DNA from: Pseudomonadaceae bacterium
GTDB taxonomy: Bacteria > Pseudomonadota > Gammaproteobacteria > Pseudomonadales > Azotimanducaceae
Assembly: GCA_024743435.1 (NCBI GenBank)
Contig: JANSWO010000002.1
Location: 186,001 to 250,000, forward strand
DNA: 64,000 nucleotides
Direction of reading: 5' to 3'
Shown here: piece after piece, positions 25,078-33,853 of the stretch
How the letters are laid out: each line of letters opens with the position of its first letter
Numbering within the stretch: the first letter of the stretch is position 1
The notes under the pieces: generated by a model
The model's database searches: none
Told to the model about the DNA's origin: nothing
What the model saw: the letters and a program-made list of their open reading frames with translations, nothing else
Made by a program: the position numbers and the translations under genes

Positions 25078-25658
25078 GAGTGGTTATCGCTTGAGCTCGG
25101 CTCGGCATCAATTGCAGGTAGATAAACCGAAAAATCCGCACGGGCGATGATCGATTGGTTGCTGCGCTTGCGTAGTTCGTCGATCGGCAGCGGGGGGTAA
25201 CCGCTCACGTGTTGTAGCATCGGTGCGTCCTGGGGGTTGTCCATGCTGAGCGTGCTCAGCGTGCCTGCGAATCGTACCAGTATGGCATCGCCTGAGTGTT
25301 TGCTCGGAAGCGACGATTCCGCCCGTACAAAGCCCAGCCATGCACCTGGCGTAAACGTGGGACGGGACAGTTCTAGGCTGCGGCTGGCAATCAACATGCC
25401 GGGTCGGGGCTTTGCTTCTGCCTCGCTTGAAAGTGCGAGAACGGTGAACAAAGCTGCGCTGCATTGAGCTAGGTATTCAGTGGCAAGCGTGCCGGAGGCG
25501 CCATCTTTGCCGGTGAGGTAGCTGCTCGATGTAACATCGATGCGCCCCACCAGCTCGCTACCAGACCATCCGAGCACGCTCGAGAGCAGGCGCATGGAGC
25601 CGGTGTGTGGCAGCAGGCTCGATGGGTCTGGACAAAGCGGCGAGGGAGTCAGGCTCAC
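25074..25658 (-). CDS. ApeP-like hotdog dehydratase, pigment locus
   Basis: 194 residues. [17 protein letters not shown] near the N-terminus, with the His of PHTGSM, is the signature of ApeP-type 3-hydroxyacyl-ACP dehydratases of aryl-polyene loci. [14 protein letters not shown] supplies the second active-site helix. It would dehydrate 3-hydroxyacyl-ACP to the enoyl stage, possibly as partner of the ApeI-like dehydratase at 26904. GTG start overlaps the thioesterase stop. Confidence 0.85.
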   Translation of the reverse strand: MSLTPSPLCPDPSSLLPHTGSMRLLSSVLGWSGSELVGRIDVTSSSYLTGKDGASGTLATEYLAQCSAALFTVLALSSEAEAKPRPGMLIASRSLELSRPTFTPGAWLGFVRAESSLPSKHSGDAILVRFAGTLSTLSMDNPQDAPMLQHVSGYPPLPIDELRKRSNQSIIARADFSVYLPAIDAEPSSSDNHS

Positions 25659-26131
25659 GGCGCAAGGCTTCCTTCGCTCGCGATGAGTGCCTCAATTCTC
25701 TCAACGACAGCCGCCGGAGTGCCAAGCAGCAGTGATTCGTCCCGCGCATCCACTGGGACCTGAACCGTGACTGCTTCGTTCACTCGATCCCCGGTCGCAT
25801 TGAACAACTCGTAGTGAATGCGCAGCCGAAAGGCCCACTCAACGAGTTGAGCGCTAACTGTCAGGGTCTCACCGAACGGGACGCTCTTCAGGTAGCGCAC
25901 GCGCGTGTCAACGATCGGCCAGATCTGTCCGATTGCTGACATATCGCGATAAGTAAAACCAATCGATTTCAGCAAGGCGATTCGCGCGGCGTCGAAGTAG
26001 CGGAAATAGTTTCCATGCCATGCGACACCGGTCGGATCGGCATCTTGAAATGGAACCACGACGTCCACGCGCTGTTTCAGGTTTGGGTGATCGGGCCAGG
26101 TTGATTGCCAGAGCCCACGACGTTTGCTCAT
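25655..26131 (-). CDS. Acyl-thioesterase (4HBT family), pigment locus
   Basis: 158-residue hotdog thioesterase: FQDADPTGVAWHGNYFRYFDAAR contains the catalytic Asp and neighbouring His/Asn of the YbgC/4HBT group. Aryl-polyene loci carry one such thioesterase, thought to release or proofread acyl-ACP intermediates. Overlaps the glycosyltransferase upstream and the dehydratase downstream by four bases each. Confidence 0.88.
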   Translation of the reverse strand: MSKRRGLWQSTWPDHPNLKQRVDVVVPFQDADPTGVAWHGNYFRYFDAARIALLKSIGFTYRDMSAIGQIWPIVDTRVRYLKSVPFGETLTVSAQLVEWAFRLRIHYELFNATGDRVNEAVTVQVPVDARDESLLLGTPAAVVERIEALIASEGSLAP

Positions 26132-26907
26132 TGTCGGGTTCTCGTATTTGCGGCGCGCATTCGTTTGCCCCTGTTATTCAAAAAGCGCTGGCCAATGCGA
26201 ACTGGTGACTCGATCAGCAATCGGATGTGCATGGCCGTCAACAAGGCGTTGTCCTGGAAAAGCCGGAAGTGCGAGCGTCCATGGCTCGGATAAGTCACTG
26301 AAGTCGGCACATAGCGGACGCTGAGTCCGGCCCAGGCGGCGCGCACGAGGAGTTCCACATCGAACTGCATGTACAGGCGCGAACCAAGCTTTGGTAGCAA
26401 AGGCAGTGTTGCTGCTAGCGGATACAGACGATAGCCGCACATGGCGTCGACCAGAGAGGACCGGCCCGCTTCAAGCTGCACCAGCTTGTTGGTGATTTTC
26501 CTGCCGTGCAAGCGGGATTTGGGGATGTCATCTGAGAACTGTGGTGCCCCAGAGACCAAGGCCTCGGGGTTGTCTTGCGAGACCCGAATGAATTCCTGCA
26601 GGTCAGCAGGGTTGTGCTGACCGTCTGCGTCCATGGACACCACATGGCTGTAGCCGCGCTCGACTGCTGTGTTCATGCCGATGATGGAAGCCATTCCCTT
26701 GCCTGCGTTTACCGGCTGTGCGATGAGTTCTATGTTGGGGTGGCCGGCGCAGAGATCGGCAAGCTCTGCGACTACGTCTGGCCCACTGCCGTCGTCGACC
26801 AGGATCACATCGATGCCGGTGGCTGCAAGGTCAGGCAGCCAGCGGCGTAGTTGGGGTACATGGCGATAATGCGGGATCATTACGCAGTAGGCGGGTTGTT
26901 GAGTCAT
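26128..26907 (-). CDS. Glycosyltransferase family 2, pigment locus
   Basis: 259-residue GT-A fold: MIPHYRHVPQLRRWLPDL, the nucleotide-binding VILVDDGSG, and the metal-binding DXD in VVSMDADGQHNPADL are all present. A C-terminal amphipathic stretch could touch the membrane. Homologues in aryl-polyene loci are predicted to glycosylate the polyene or its lipid conjugate. No long transmembrane segments. Overlaps its neighbours by ATGA. Confidence 0.9.
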   Translation of the reverse strand: MTQQPAYCVMIPHYRHVPQLRRWLPDLAATGIDVILVDDGSGPDVVAELADLCAGHPNIELIAQPVNAGKGMASIIGMNTAVERGYSHVVSMDADGQHNPADLQEFIRVSQDNPEALVSGAPQFSDDIPKSRLHGRKITNKLVQLEAGRSSLVDAMCGYRLYPLAATLPLLPKLGSRLYMQFDVELLVRAAWAGLSVRYVPTSVTYPSHGRSHFRLFQDNALLTAMHIRLLIESPVRIGQRFLNNRGKRMRAANTRTRQ

Positions 26908-27329
26908 GGATGTGACTTACCCGTTTCTGCGCTCGATTGGCCCGAGTAGAGTAGCTGGCCATCGGTGCAACGGCTGCTGCCGTTGTCGAGCGTGAAGGCA
27001 AACACTGGTGCTGCGGCGTTCAGCGTAATGTGGAGGTCGTCTCCGGGCCGAACGGGCTGTTTAAACTTCACCCGTCGGTGGCCGCTCAACACGCTGTGGA
27101 CGCGGTTTTGATCTAAGCAGTGTTCTGGCCACGCCCGCTCCGCCAGCGCTTGCAGCCACAATAGCTGAACGACGCCCGGTACCAGCGGATTACCGTGAAA
27201 GTGATCGTCGAAGAACTCAAGAGTAGGCGGCACGAAGGCGCGAGCTGTGAGAGCGAGCCCGTCAATCTCCAACTCGCGCCAGTGCGGCGAGATGCCGGCA
27301 TCGATGACTGGAGGAGACGAGCCGTTCAT
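26904..27329 (-). CDS. ApeI/FabZ-like 3-hydroxyacyl-ACP dehydratase, pigment locus
   Basis: 141-residue hotdog protein. FFDDHFHGNPLVPGVVQLLWLQALAE matches the FabA/FabZ helix with catalytic His (DHFHGNPLVPG) and the acidic partner further along. ApeI-type dehydratases act in each polyene elongation round. Translationally coupled with the COG4648-like gene upstream and the glycosyltransferase downstream. Confidence 0.88.
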   Translation of the reverse strand: MNGSSPPVIDAGISPHWRELEIDGLALTARAFVPPTLEFFDDHFHGNPLVPGVVQLLWLQALAERAWPEHCLDQNRVHSVLSGHRRVKFKQPVRPGDDLHITLNAAAPVFAFTLDNGSSRCTDGQLLYSGQSSAETGKSHP

Positions 27330-27868
27330 GGCGAGGGATCTGTCGCGCGATCCCGCCGGATGACAATCTGTCGCACCAGGTATTCTCCGGCGAACAGTAA
27401 ACCCATCAGCACATAGCTTATAACGCCGTTATACAACGCCCAGGTACCGGTGCTACCCGCAACCGCGGTGTATCCGCTGATGCCTGCGTTAGCCAGTAGA
27501 AACGCCACCCATATCCCAGTCAGTACGCGCATGTAGCGCGTTCTGTGCGCCGGCACATCCATGCCTGCTAAGCGGGCGAGTCTTGTTGTAGCGGGTTCAG
27601 CCTGAAACAGTGTTGTTGCGAACCACGTTGCAATAGCCAGGCTGATCAGCACGGGATAACTTCGAAGCCAGCTCAGATCGGGATCGATGCGTGCGGCGAT
27701 GAAAGCGCCAAGGCAGAAGATTAAAACGATCGCTGTTGCCGCGAGGCGTTGTCGCCCTGACAGGTTGTCCAGCAGCAGGATGCGGGCACCTGCGATAGTG
27801 GCGAACAGTGCGATCAGTACAAAGCCCGGCACGTGATCGATCAGCAGAAGCAGTGCGAACGGGAACAA
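27326..27868 (-). CDS. COG4648-like membrane protein, pigment locus
   Basis: About 180 residues with four or five hydrophobic segments (LIALFATIAGARILLL, AATAIVLIFCLGAFIA, PVLISLAIATWFATTLF, ALYNGVISYVLMGLLFAGEYLV). This type is a constant but uncharacterised member of aryl-polyene loci. TTG 27868 is the first usual start; the frame is open back to the ACP stop, and CTG 27898 would add a further hydrophobic ten residues, so the true start may be non-canonical. Confidence 0.8.
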   Translation of the reverse strand: MFPFALLLLIDHVPGFVLIALFATIAGARILLLDNLSGRQRLAATAIVLIFCLGAFIAARIDPDLSWLRSYPVLISLAIATWFATTLFQAEPATTRLARLAGMDVPAHRTRYMRVLTGIWVAFLLANAGISGYTAVAGSTGTWALYNGVISYVLMGLLFAGEYLVRQIVIRRDRATDPSP

Positions 27869-27899
27869 GGCGGCGGCAAGTGCGAGCAGAGCGCTCAGT

Positions 27900-28127
27900 T
27901 CACTCGGCCTCGATCAGACCGATGAAATCCGCCACGGTGCGGACGTTTTTCAGCGAGTCCGCAGACAACTCAGCGCCAGTTTCTTCCCGCAGACGCGCCA
28001 GAATATCGATAGCATCGATACTGTCGAGATCCAGGTCTTCAACCAGGTCGGCCTCCGGCCGAATATCATCTGGATCGATAGAAAACTCGCTCGCCAGTAT
28101 CTGGCGTAGATGGGTCAGCATGGTCAT
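27900..28127 (-). CDS. Acyl carrier protein 1, pigment locus
   Basis: 75-residue carrier protein; Ser36 in DLDLDSIDAIDI is the phosphopantetheine attachment site. The four-helix pattern and acidic surface are typical. ATG 28127 has GGGGAA about eight bases upstream and gives standard ACP length; reading further upstream adds unlikely sequence. Probably carries the growing polyene chain; holo-form would come from the PPTase encoded divergently. Confidence 0.92.
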   Translation of the reverse strand: MTMLTHLRQILASEFSIDPDDIRPEADLVEDLDLDSIDAIDILARLREETGAELSADSLKNVRTVADFIGLIEAE

Positions 28128-28292
28128 GGTCGAAGTTTCCCCGCTTGCCGGGTTAAGCGCAACTTGCGCGACCACTATTGGTGCGTGAGGGAGTGCACAG
28201 ACGCGCCGCGAGACCACTGTAACGAGTGAGCAACGCAGGTTTCGCAAGCCGAGTGAGCGGAGCCCAATGAATCTGGTTCCAGCTGGCGAACG

Positions 28293-29186
28293 CTACGCTG
28301 GTGGCCTGGCTAACCGCTCGCTCAGGTGCTGATGTAATAAGTCGGTTAGCTGACGCCGGGCCTGTCGCGGGTTCGTGCGCTCGATTGGCAGGTCATCAAG
28401 ATCAAAACGAGGCCCTACGCTCAGGCCGAAGTCGACACGCGCACGTGGGAAATCCAGCCAGCGCTGGCCTTTGCGCAGATAGCTGCCGTCGTGATGTATC
28501 GCGATCGGAAGAATGTTAACGCCGGCGCGCAGAGCGATTTCCGCCGCGCCTAGTCTGAAAGTCATCGGCTCGCCGGGCATCGTGCGCGTTGCTTCCGGAA
28601 AGACCACCAGTGTTTCTCCGGCCGCAAGTCGTGTCGTCGCCTCGATCAGAAGCTGCTCTGGGTCACTGTTGGACAAATAGTCGAGCGGCCTGATGAGTGG
28701 CCTCAGCAGTGGCACCTTGCGTATGTCCGCTTTCATGACATAGCCGGCGTTGGGAAACCTGGACCATAAGAGAATGACATCCATGATGGTGGGGTGATTG
28801 GCAACGATCAGCGTGCCCTTAGCTTTCGCTGAGCAATTGTTGTCGACGGCTTCTTCCGTGCCGCTGAGCCCCGCCGGTTCAAACGTTTCAACCGGCAGGG
28901 ACATCCCGCCGGATCTGATCGCGATCTCGATCCAGCCAGCCGACAGGGCCGACAGATGACGGCGCAGCAAGCGCACCCGGCGCCGATCATCACTAACGGC
29001 GAGTCGGAGAACGCCGGCCCAGATGGCGAGGAGAATGCAGCCGAGGCCAAACAGCGCGAACATCAGGCACACGCCAACCACTCTCAGTACGTAACGAGGT
29101 AGCGAATCTTCCGGGCGGCGGGTAGTCGCAACGGCAGCTGGCTGCCAGTTTTGCTCCGGTTGCGAGTGTCGGTGGAAATCGTTCAC
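28293..29186 (-). CDS. PlsC-type acyltransferase, pigment locus
   Basis: About 297 residues. An N-terminal membrane helix (VVGVCLMFALFGLGCILLAIWAGVL) is followed by a PlsC/AGPAT domain with the H-x4-D motif in ANHPTIMDVILL and the acceptor motif VFPEATRTMPG. It likely transfers an acyl group, possibly the aryl-polyenoyl moiety, to a glycerol- or lipid-based acceptor at the inner membrane. First gene of the leftward operon. The start is uncertain: GTG 29186 is chosen because longer versions overlap the divergent PPTase; ATG 29063 is another option. Confidence 0.85.
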   Translation of the reverse strand: MNDFHRHSQPEQNWQPAAVATTRRPEDSLPRYVLRVVGVCLMFALFGLGCILLAIWAGVLRLAVSDDRRRVRLLRRHLSALSAGWIEIAIRSGGMSLPVETFEPAGLSGTEEAVDNNCSAKAKGTLIVANHPTIMDVILLWSRFPNAGYVMKADIRKVPLLRPLIRPLDYLSNSDPEQLLIEATTRLAAGETLVVFPEATRTMPGEPMTFRLGAAEIALRAGVNILPIAIHHDGSYLRKGQRWLDFPRARVDFGLSVGPRFDLDDLPIERTNPRQARRQLTDLLHQHLSERLARPPA

Positions 29187-29198
29187 GTAGGAGAGCCA

Positions 29199-29285
29199 AT
29201 GGAAATGCAGCGCCAGTGTACCGGTGCATCGGGTCTTGTTGAACTTGCGTCCGGCTTCATGCCGGGTACTCTTCGCCACCACTGA
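29199..29285 (+). CDS. Possible 28-residue leader peptide
   Basis: ATG 29199 has an excellent ribosome-binding site (AGGAGAG at 29189-29195) and opens a frame of 28 codons ending TGA at 29285, between the divergent promoters and the PPTase gene. The peptide (MEMQRQCTGASGLVELASGF...) has no recognisable feature. It could be a leader affecting PPTase translation, or a chance reading frame. Confidence 0.3.
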   Translation: MEMQRQCTGASGLVELASGFMPGTLRHH

Positions 29286-29353
29286 GCGGGGCGGGCGATC
29301 GAGAGGTGCTGCTGCGCTCAATTTCACAAGCACCCGTGGGAGCAGCCCGCGCT

Positions 29354-30127
29354 ATGAGCGATGGCCAACGAAGCCGACATTCCGACACCGAAAGCTTTTG
29401 TCCCAGTAGCGACGGCTTGCGCTGGACGTCTGTCGACTGCGCATCGGGTCTGGCGGCGAACAGTGCGCTGCCGTCAGTTCGATTAGAGCGCTCAGAAGGT
29501 GTTAAACAGGACGCGCACGAGCCTGCTCGCGTGGTTAATCGGCGCAGTATGGATGCCTGGCAGCAAGACGCGTTTGACCGGCTGTTGACGGACTGTGGCG
29601 CATCGTCGTTCGACGTGGAGTTACATCGCCACCAGGCACCGCGCCTAATTGGCTCGCAGAACTGGCTGCTGTCAGCGTCGCACACCGGCACAGGCGCGCG
29701 CAGGGCTTGCACGGGTCCGCTGTTGGCGGTTGCCGCTCAGCGGGGAGAATTTGGCAGCCAGCGGGTTGGAGTCGACGTGGAGCAACACCGGCCCCGGTCC
29801 GCAGCCTCGATTGCGGCTATGGAAAAACTGCTTGCATGGCCCTCGGCCAGCGGCTCGAGCCTCGAGTTCTATCGCCGCTGGACGGCAGCGGAGGCAATCT
29901 ACAAGACCGGGTTGGTGGGTGTCGGGACGAGCAGCGGCTGGTTCGAGCGAATCGCTCCACTGGCAGCACACAAACCATTGCGCGCCCACTCTGGCGTGGC
30001 TGAGTCCAATGGTGTTGTGTGCTTTGGTGAGTGGGAAGTGTGTCTGGGCTGGCAGGAGATGCCGTCGCAGCATACGCTTTGCCTGGTCAGCGCGCGTCGA
30101 TTAGCCAACGCAACAACAACGAGCTGA
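29354..30127 (+). CDS. 4'-phosphopantetheinyl transferase (Sfp-type), pigment locus
   Basis: About 257 residues. LLSASHTGTGARRA, VGVDVEQHRPR with the metal-binding Asp/Glu, and FYRRWTAAEAIYKTG with the WT-EA-K motif are the Sfp/AcpS superfamily signatures. It would convert the locus ACPs to holo-form, making the pathway self-sufficient. It starts the rightward unit; ATG 29354 is preferred, with GTG 29306 as a longer alternative. The KS gene follows after 9 bases. Confidence 0.87.
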   Translation: MSDGQRSRHSDTESFCPSSDGLRWTSVDCASGLAANSALPSVRLERSEGVKQDAHEPARVVNRRSMDAWQQDAFDRLLTDCGASSFDVELHRHQAPRLIGSQNWLLSASHTGTGARRACTGPLLAVAAQRGEFGSQRVGVDVEQHRPRSAASIAAMEKLLAWPSASGSSLEFYRRWTAAEAIYKTGLVGVGTSSGWFERIAPLAAHKPLRAHSGVAESNGVVCFGEWEVCLGWQEMPSQHTLCLVSARRLANATTTS

Positions 30128-30136
30128 GGAAATCCG

Positions 30137-31309
30137 TTGACCGTAACCATTGCCGCATACTCCCTTACCAGCGCCCTTGGCACTGGCATAGCCGGTATGC
30201 GAACCGGTCTTGCTGCCGGCGAATCGCCACTGACCTCCTCACCCTGGCCGGGCTGCGACGTCGAATGTTTTCTCGGTCGTGTTGATGGCGTCTCTCTGGA
30301 CGCCGTGGAGGCGTCGCGTCGCAGCAGGAACAATGCATTGATTGAACTGGGTCTGGCGCAGGATGATTTTGCCGCGACGGTGGCTTCGGCACGGTCTGAA
30401 TTCGGCGCCGACAGGCTTGGTGTGATCATGGGCACGAGTACGTCCAGCATTGATCGTACTGAAGCCGGTTACCATGATCTGGATGCAGCGGATCGCTTCG
30501 CCAGTGACTATCGTCAGCCACGCACACACAACCCGCACGCGCCAGGTGACTATCTGGCGAGTCGAATCGGGGCGCGCGGGCCCTGCATAACCATTAGCGC
30601 GGCCTGCGCCTCGTCAGCCAAAGTGTTTGCCACCGGCAAGCGTTGGTTGGAGCAAGGGTTGGCGGACGCTGTGGTTGTCGCGGGTGCGGACTCCTTGTGC
30701 CTCAGTATCATTTACGGTTTTCACTCCCTGCAGCTGGTGTCACCCGAACGGTGCAGGCCGTTTTCGCAGAACCGTAGTGGCATCTCCCTGGGCGAGGCTG
30801 CTGGCTTCGTCCTGCTGACTCGCGATTCCGACGCGCAACGCCCGAGAGTGCTTGGCGTGGGTGAAAGCTGCGATGCCTACCATATGTCGAGCGCTCACCC
30901 GGAAGGGCTCGGCGCGCGGCTATGCATGGAACGTGCGCTGGCGGACGGCGGGATCGGGCTTGCGGATGTTGGCTATGTGAATCTGCACGGCACGGGCACT
31001 CGCGCTAACGACGAGACGGAGGGCGCAGTGCTTGCCGCCATGCTCGCAGAGGCGAAACCAAGCCAACAGCCGCTCGTCAGTGCGACCAAGGGTTGGACGG
31101 GACATACGCTGGGTGCGGCGGGGATCGTTGAGGCGATTCTGTGCCTGAACGCGCTTGAGACCTCAGTTGTACCGGGCACGATGAACACAACCGACCCTGA
31201 CGCTCAGTTCGAAGTTCTGTTGGAATCCTGCGAAGCCGCTGTCGAGGTGGCGATGACCAACTCGTTCGGTTTTGGTGGCAACAACGCAAGCGTGGTGTTT
31301 GCCCGATGA
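30137..31309 (+). CDS. Beta-ketoacyl-ACP synthase (second KS), pigment locus
   Basis: 390 residues with Cys157 in ISAACASSAKV, His in NLHGTGTRANDE and His in GWTGHTLGAAG: a complete condensing-enzyme triad. Start is TTG with GAGG 9 bases upstream. It overlaps the following chain-length-factor-like gene by ATGA, so the pair is probably a KS/CLF heterodimer as in aryl-polyene synthesis. Confidence 0.92.
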   Translation: MTVTIAAYSLTSALGTGIAGMRTGLAAGESPLTSSPWPGCDVECFLGRVDGVSLDAVEASRRSRNNALIELGLAQDDFAATVASARSEFGADRLGVIMGTSTSSIDRTEAGYHDLDAADRFASDYRQPRTHNPHAPGDYLASRIGARGPCITISAACASSAKVFATGKRWLEQGLADAVVVAGADSLCLSIIYGFHSLQLVSPERCRPFSQNRSGISLGEAAGFVLLTRDSDAQRPRVLGVGESCDAYHMSSAHPEGLGARLCMERALADGGIGLADVGYVNLHGTGTRANDETEGAVLAAMLAEAKPSQQPLVSATKGWTGHTLGAAGIVEAILCLNALETSVVPGTMNTTDPDAQFEVLLESCEAAVEVAMTNSFGFGGNNASVVFAR

Positions 31310-32169
31310 TGCAATTCTCGATTCTAGGTTGCGGCATATGGGGCAGGGGGTTGCAGGGCTTTTCAGCGCTTCGATCGGGGCTTGCTGATCCGGCTTTCGT
31401 ACCGCGCGACGATGACTACGCAAGGCCGAAACCGGAGGCGATCTCGGCCCGTGAGCGGCGTCGCTCGGGTGAGTTAATCAACCTCGCGGTGCAGGTGGCG
31501 CACGAGGCCTGCGCGAACGCCGGGATCGATCCTCAGCTTCCGCCATCAGTATTCGTTTCGAGCATGAGCGATACCGCCATCACCGACTATATGTGTCGCA
31601 AACTCGTGACCAGCGAAAAGACGTTGTCACCGACCAAATTTCATAACTCGGTTCACAACGCGCCATCCGGCTATTGGAGCATCAGCGCGGAAAATCGTGC
31701 GCCATCGAGCTTTGTTGGCGGCTTCGACTACAGTGTGGGCGCGGGGCTTCTGGAAGCCGTTAGCCAGTCTCACGCGGCTCGTACGCCCGTGCTGTTTGTG
31801 GCCTATGACATCGCGAATACTCCCCCGTTTCACGATATTCAGAGGATCGATGAGAGCCTGGGTGTCGCGTTGCTACTGAATGCTGATACTGACGAGGGTG
31901 ATGCTGGCGATCCTGCGATGCAGCCGCTCGCACGTGGCGCCCTGCGCTACGAAACCGGGTTGGCAGATACCCGAGATGCGTTGGCGATCGATCGAGGCAA
32001 CATAGTGCACCCGGGATTATCGGATTTTGCCGAGCAGACCTCGTTGCCCGGAGCGTTGGCACTCGCCCTGTGGTGCGCGTCTAGAGGTTCGGTGGGTGCC
32101 GATCGTCCGATCCAGCTCGCAGCGTCCGCCTTCGGCCAACTCATCATCGATCCGAAGCCTGATCGATAA
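31306..32169 (+). CDS. Ketosynthase-like chain-length factor, pigment locus
   Basis: 287 residues matching only the N-terminal half of a ketosynthase (ketoacyl-synt_2 type). The segment TKFHNSVHNAPSGYWSISAEN is typical of these shortened subunits. The expected nucleophile Cys and later His motifs are absent, so it is not a condensing enzyme on its own. It is translationally coupled to the active KS and probably sets chain length or stabilises it. Confidence 0.85.
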   Translation: MMQFSILGCGIWGRGLQGFSALRSGLADPAFVPRDDDYARPKPEAISARERRRSGELINLAVQVAHEACANAGIDPQLPPSVFVSSMSDTAITDYMCRKLVTSEKTLSPTKFHNSVHNAPSGYWSISAENRAPSSFVGGFDYSVGAGLLEAVSQSHAARTPVLFVAYDIANTPPFHDIQRIDESLGVALLLNADTDEGDAGDPAMQPLARGALRYETGLADTRDALAIDRGNIVHPGLSDFAEQTSLPGALALALWCASRGSVGADRPIQLAASAFGQLIIDPKPDR

Positions 32170-32250
32170 CCTCGCAAGCGACGGGTTAGAATTGCCCCTG
32201 CGCGCCCCAGCGTTGTGCGCAGTGTTTTATCAATGCTTCAGAAGGTGCTC

Positions 32251-33840
32251 ATGTCATCTCAATCAGTCAGCAGTGCGAAAACCAGCGAGCAAACGGATAT
32301 CGTGATTCTGGGTGCGGGCATGGCAGGCCTTTGTCTGGCTCGCCAGCTGCAGCTGAGTGATGCGGTTCGTCGCCGAGGGATGTCGATTACGCTCGTTGAG
32401 CACCGCCGTTTCCCAATGGCAGAAGCTGCGCACAAGGTTGGCGAGTCGACGGTTGAAATCGCCTCCCACTATCTTGCCGAGGATCTGGGGTTGGCGGAGC
32501 ATCTCGCCTCGCATCAGCTACCTAAGTTTGGTCTGCGCCTGTTTCTGCGCGGGCAATCGCCAATCAACGATGACCTGGCTCGTTATGATGAAGTCGGCAG
32601 TTCCCGCGTTCTGCCGATTCCGACATATCAGATAGACCGCGGCAGGCTGGAGAATCATCTGGCACGCCTCGTCACGGATGCGGGCGCGACGATCTTCGAT
32701 GGCACAACGATCCGATCGCTTGATCTGGGCACAAAGTCACATACGGTCGTCGTGCGTAGCGCGGATGGCAATGAGCGCACGCTTAACGCTCGCTACGTGG
32801 TGGATGCAAGTGGGCGGCGAGCGTGGATTCGCGGCTCCCAGGCGCTAGCGAAGCCTGCTCGACACGACAATCATGCGATTTGGTTTCGCCTGGATCGGCG
32901 CCTCAAAGTGGATGAACTTAGCAGCGATGCCAATTGGCATGCTCGCTGTCCCGGCGGTGAGCGCTGGTTGTCGACGAACCACTTTACCGGGCCAGGTTAC
33001 TGGTTATGGCTGATTCCGCTGGCATCCGGCGCCACCAGCGTGGGGTTGGTTTTTGACCCCAGACGTTTCAGCGCGACCGGGTTGAACCGCTTTAGTGCCT
33101 TCCTTGCATGGCTCGGACGTGAACACCCTCTACTGGCGGAGCAAATGGCTGGGGCGCATGTGCTCGATGAACACCTGTTGAAAAACTACGCTGTCGGAGC
33201 AAGTCAGGTGTTCTCCGAAGACGGTTGGATGTCGGTTGGTGACGCAGGGGTATTCACCGACCCGCTCTATTCGCCGGGTGGAGATTTCATCGCGCTTGCC
33301 AACGGCTACGTGACGGCGATGATCAACAACGATGCCGAGCCGGACTTGGTGCGTGACTACCAGGGCTATTTTCTGTCCTTCTTCACGAGTACTTTGTCAC
33401 TGTATCGCGGTCAGTACGGCGGCTTTGGTGACAGAGACTTTATGGTTGCCAAGACGCTGTGGGACTATGCGTACTACTGGTCCGTTTTGTCGAAACTGTT
33501 CTTCTCAGGAGCCTATGTCGATGTCGGGTTTATGCAGGCGCAGCAGCCGATGTTGCTACGCGCTGCGGCACTGAACTCGGGAATGCAGCGTAGCTTCAGA
33601 CAGCTTGCTCAGCAGGAGCGACAAGTTGGTGGCACCGGTCAATTCTTCGATCATCATGCGGTGGACTGTTTCCACTCACTCAAACAGGATCTGTTGGATG
33701 GTGTGCCGAGTGAAACCGCACGCTGTATGAGTGCGAATGTCGATCGGCTGGCATTCCTGCGCAATGCCTTGCAGAGCCAGTTGGCGGATCCGCAACCCCT
33801 GGCAAGCACGGACTTCAACGCGTTGTTCATGGCTGCGTAG
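32251..33840 (+). CDS. FAD-dependent halogenase-like oxidoreductase, pigment locus
   Basis: 529 residues. Residues 17-30 (IVILGAGMAGLCLA) form the FAD GxGxxG site, followed by KVGESTVE. Lys92 in LPKFGLRLFLRG aligns with the catalytic lysine of flavin halogenases, and W251-L-W-L-I-P256 is the WxWxIP motif that separates halogenases from monooxygenases. GWMSVGDAGVFTDPLYSPGGDFIALA closes the FAD site. It likely brominates or chlorinates the aryl head, as in xanthomonadins. AAGGTG sets the start at ATG 32251. It follows the KS genes by 80 bases. Confidence 0.87.
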   Translation: MSSQSVSSAKTSEQTDIVILGAGMAGLCLARQLQLSDAVRRRGMSITLVEHRRFPMAEAAHKVGESTVEIASHYLAEDLGLAEHLASHQLPKFGLRLFLRGQSPINDDLARYDEVGSSRVLPIPTYQIDRGRLENHLARLVTDAGATIFDGTTIRSLDLGTKSHTVVVRSADGNERTLNARYVVDASGRRAWIRGSQALAKPARHDNHAIWFRLDRRLKVDELSSDANWHARCPGGERWLSTNHFTGPGYWLWLIPLASGATSVGLVFDPRRFSATGLNRFSAFLAWLGREHPLLAEQMAGAHVLDEHLLKNYAVGASQVFSEDGWMSVGDAGVFTDPLYSPGGDFIALANGYVTAMINNDAEPDLVRDYQGYFLSFFTSTLSLYRGQYGGFGDRDFMVAKTLWDYAYYWSVLSKLFFSGAYVDVGFMQAQQPMLLRAAALNSGMQRSFRQLAQQERQVGGTGQFFDHHAVDCFHSLKQDLLDGVPSETARCMSANVDRLAFLRNALQSQLADPQPLASTDFNALFMAA

Positions 33841-33853
33841 ATGATGCCGAAGC

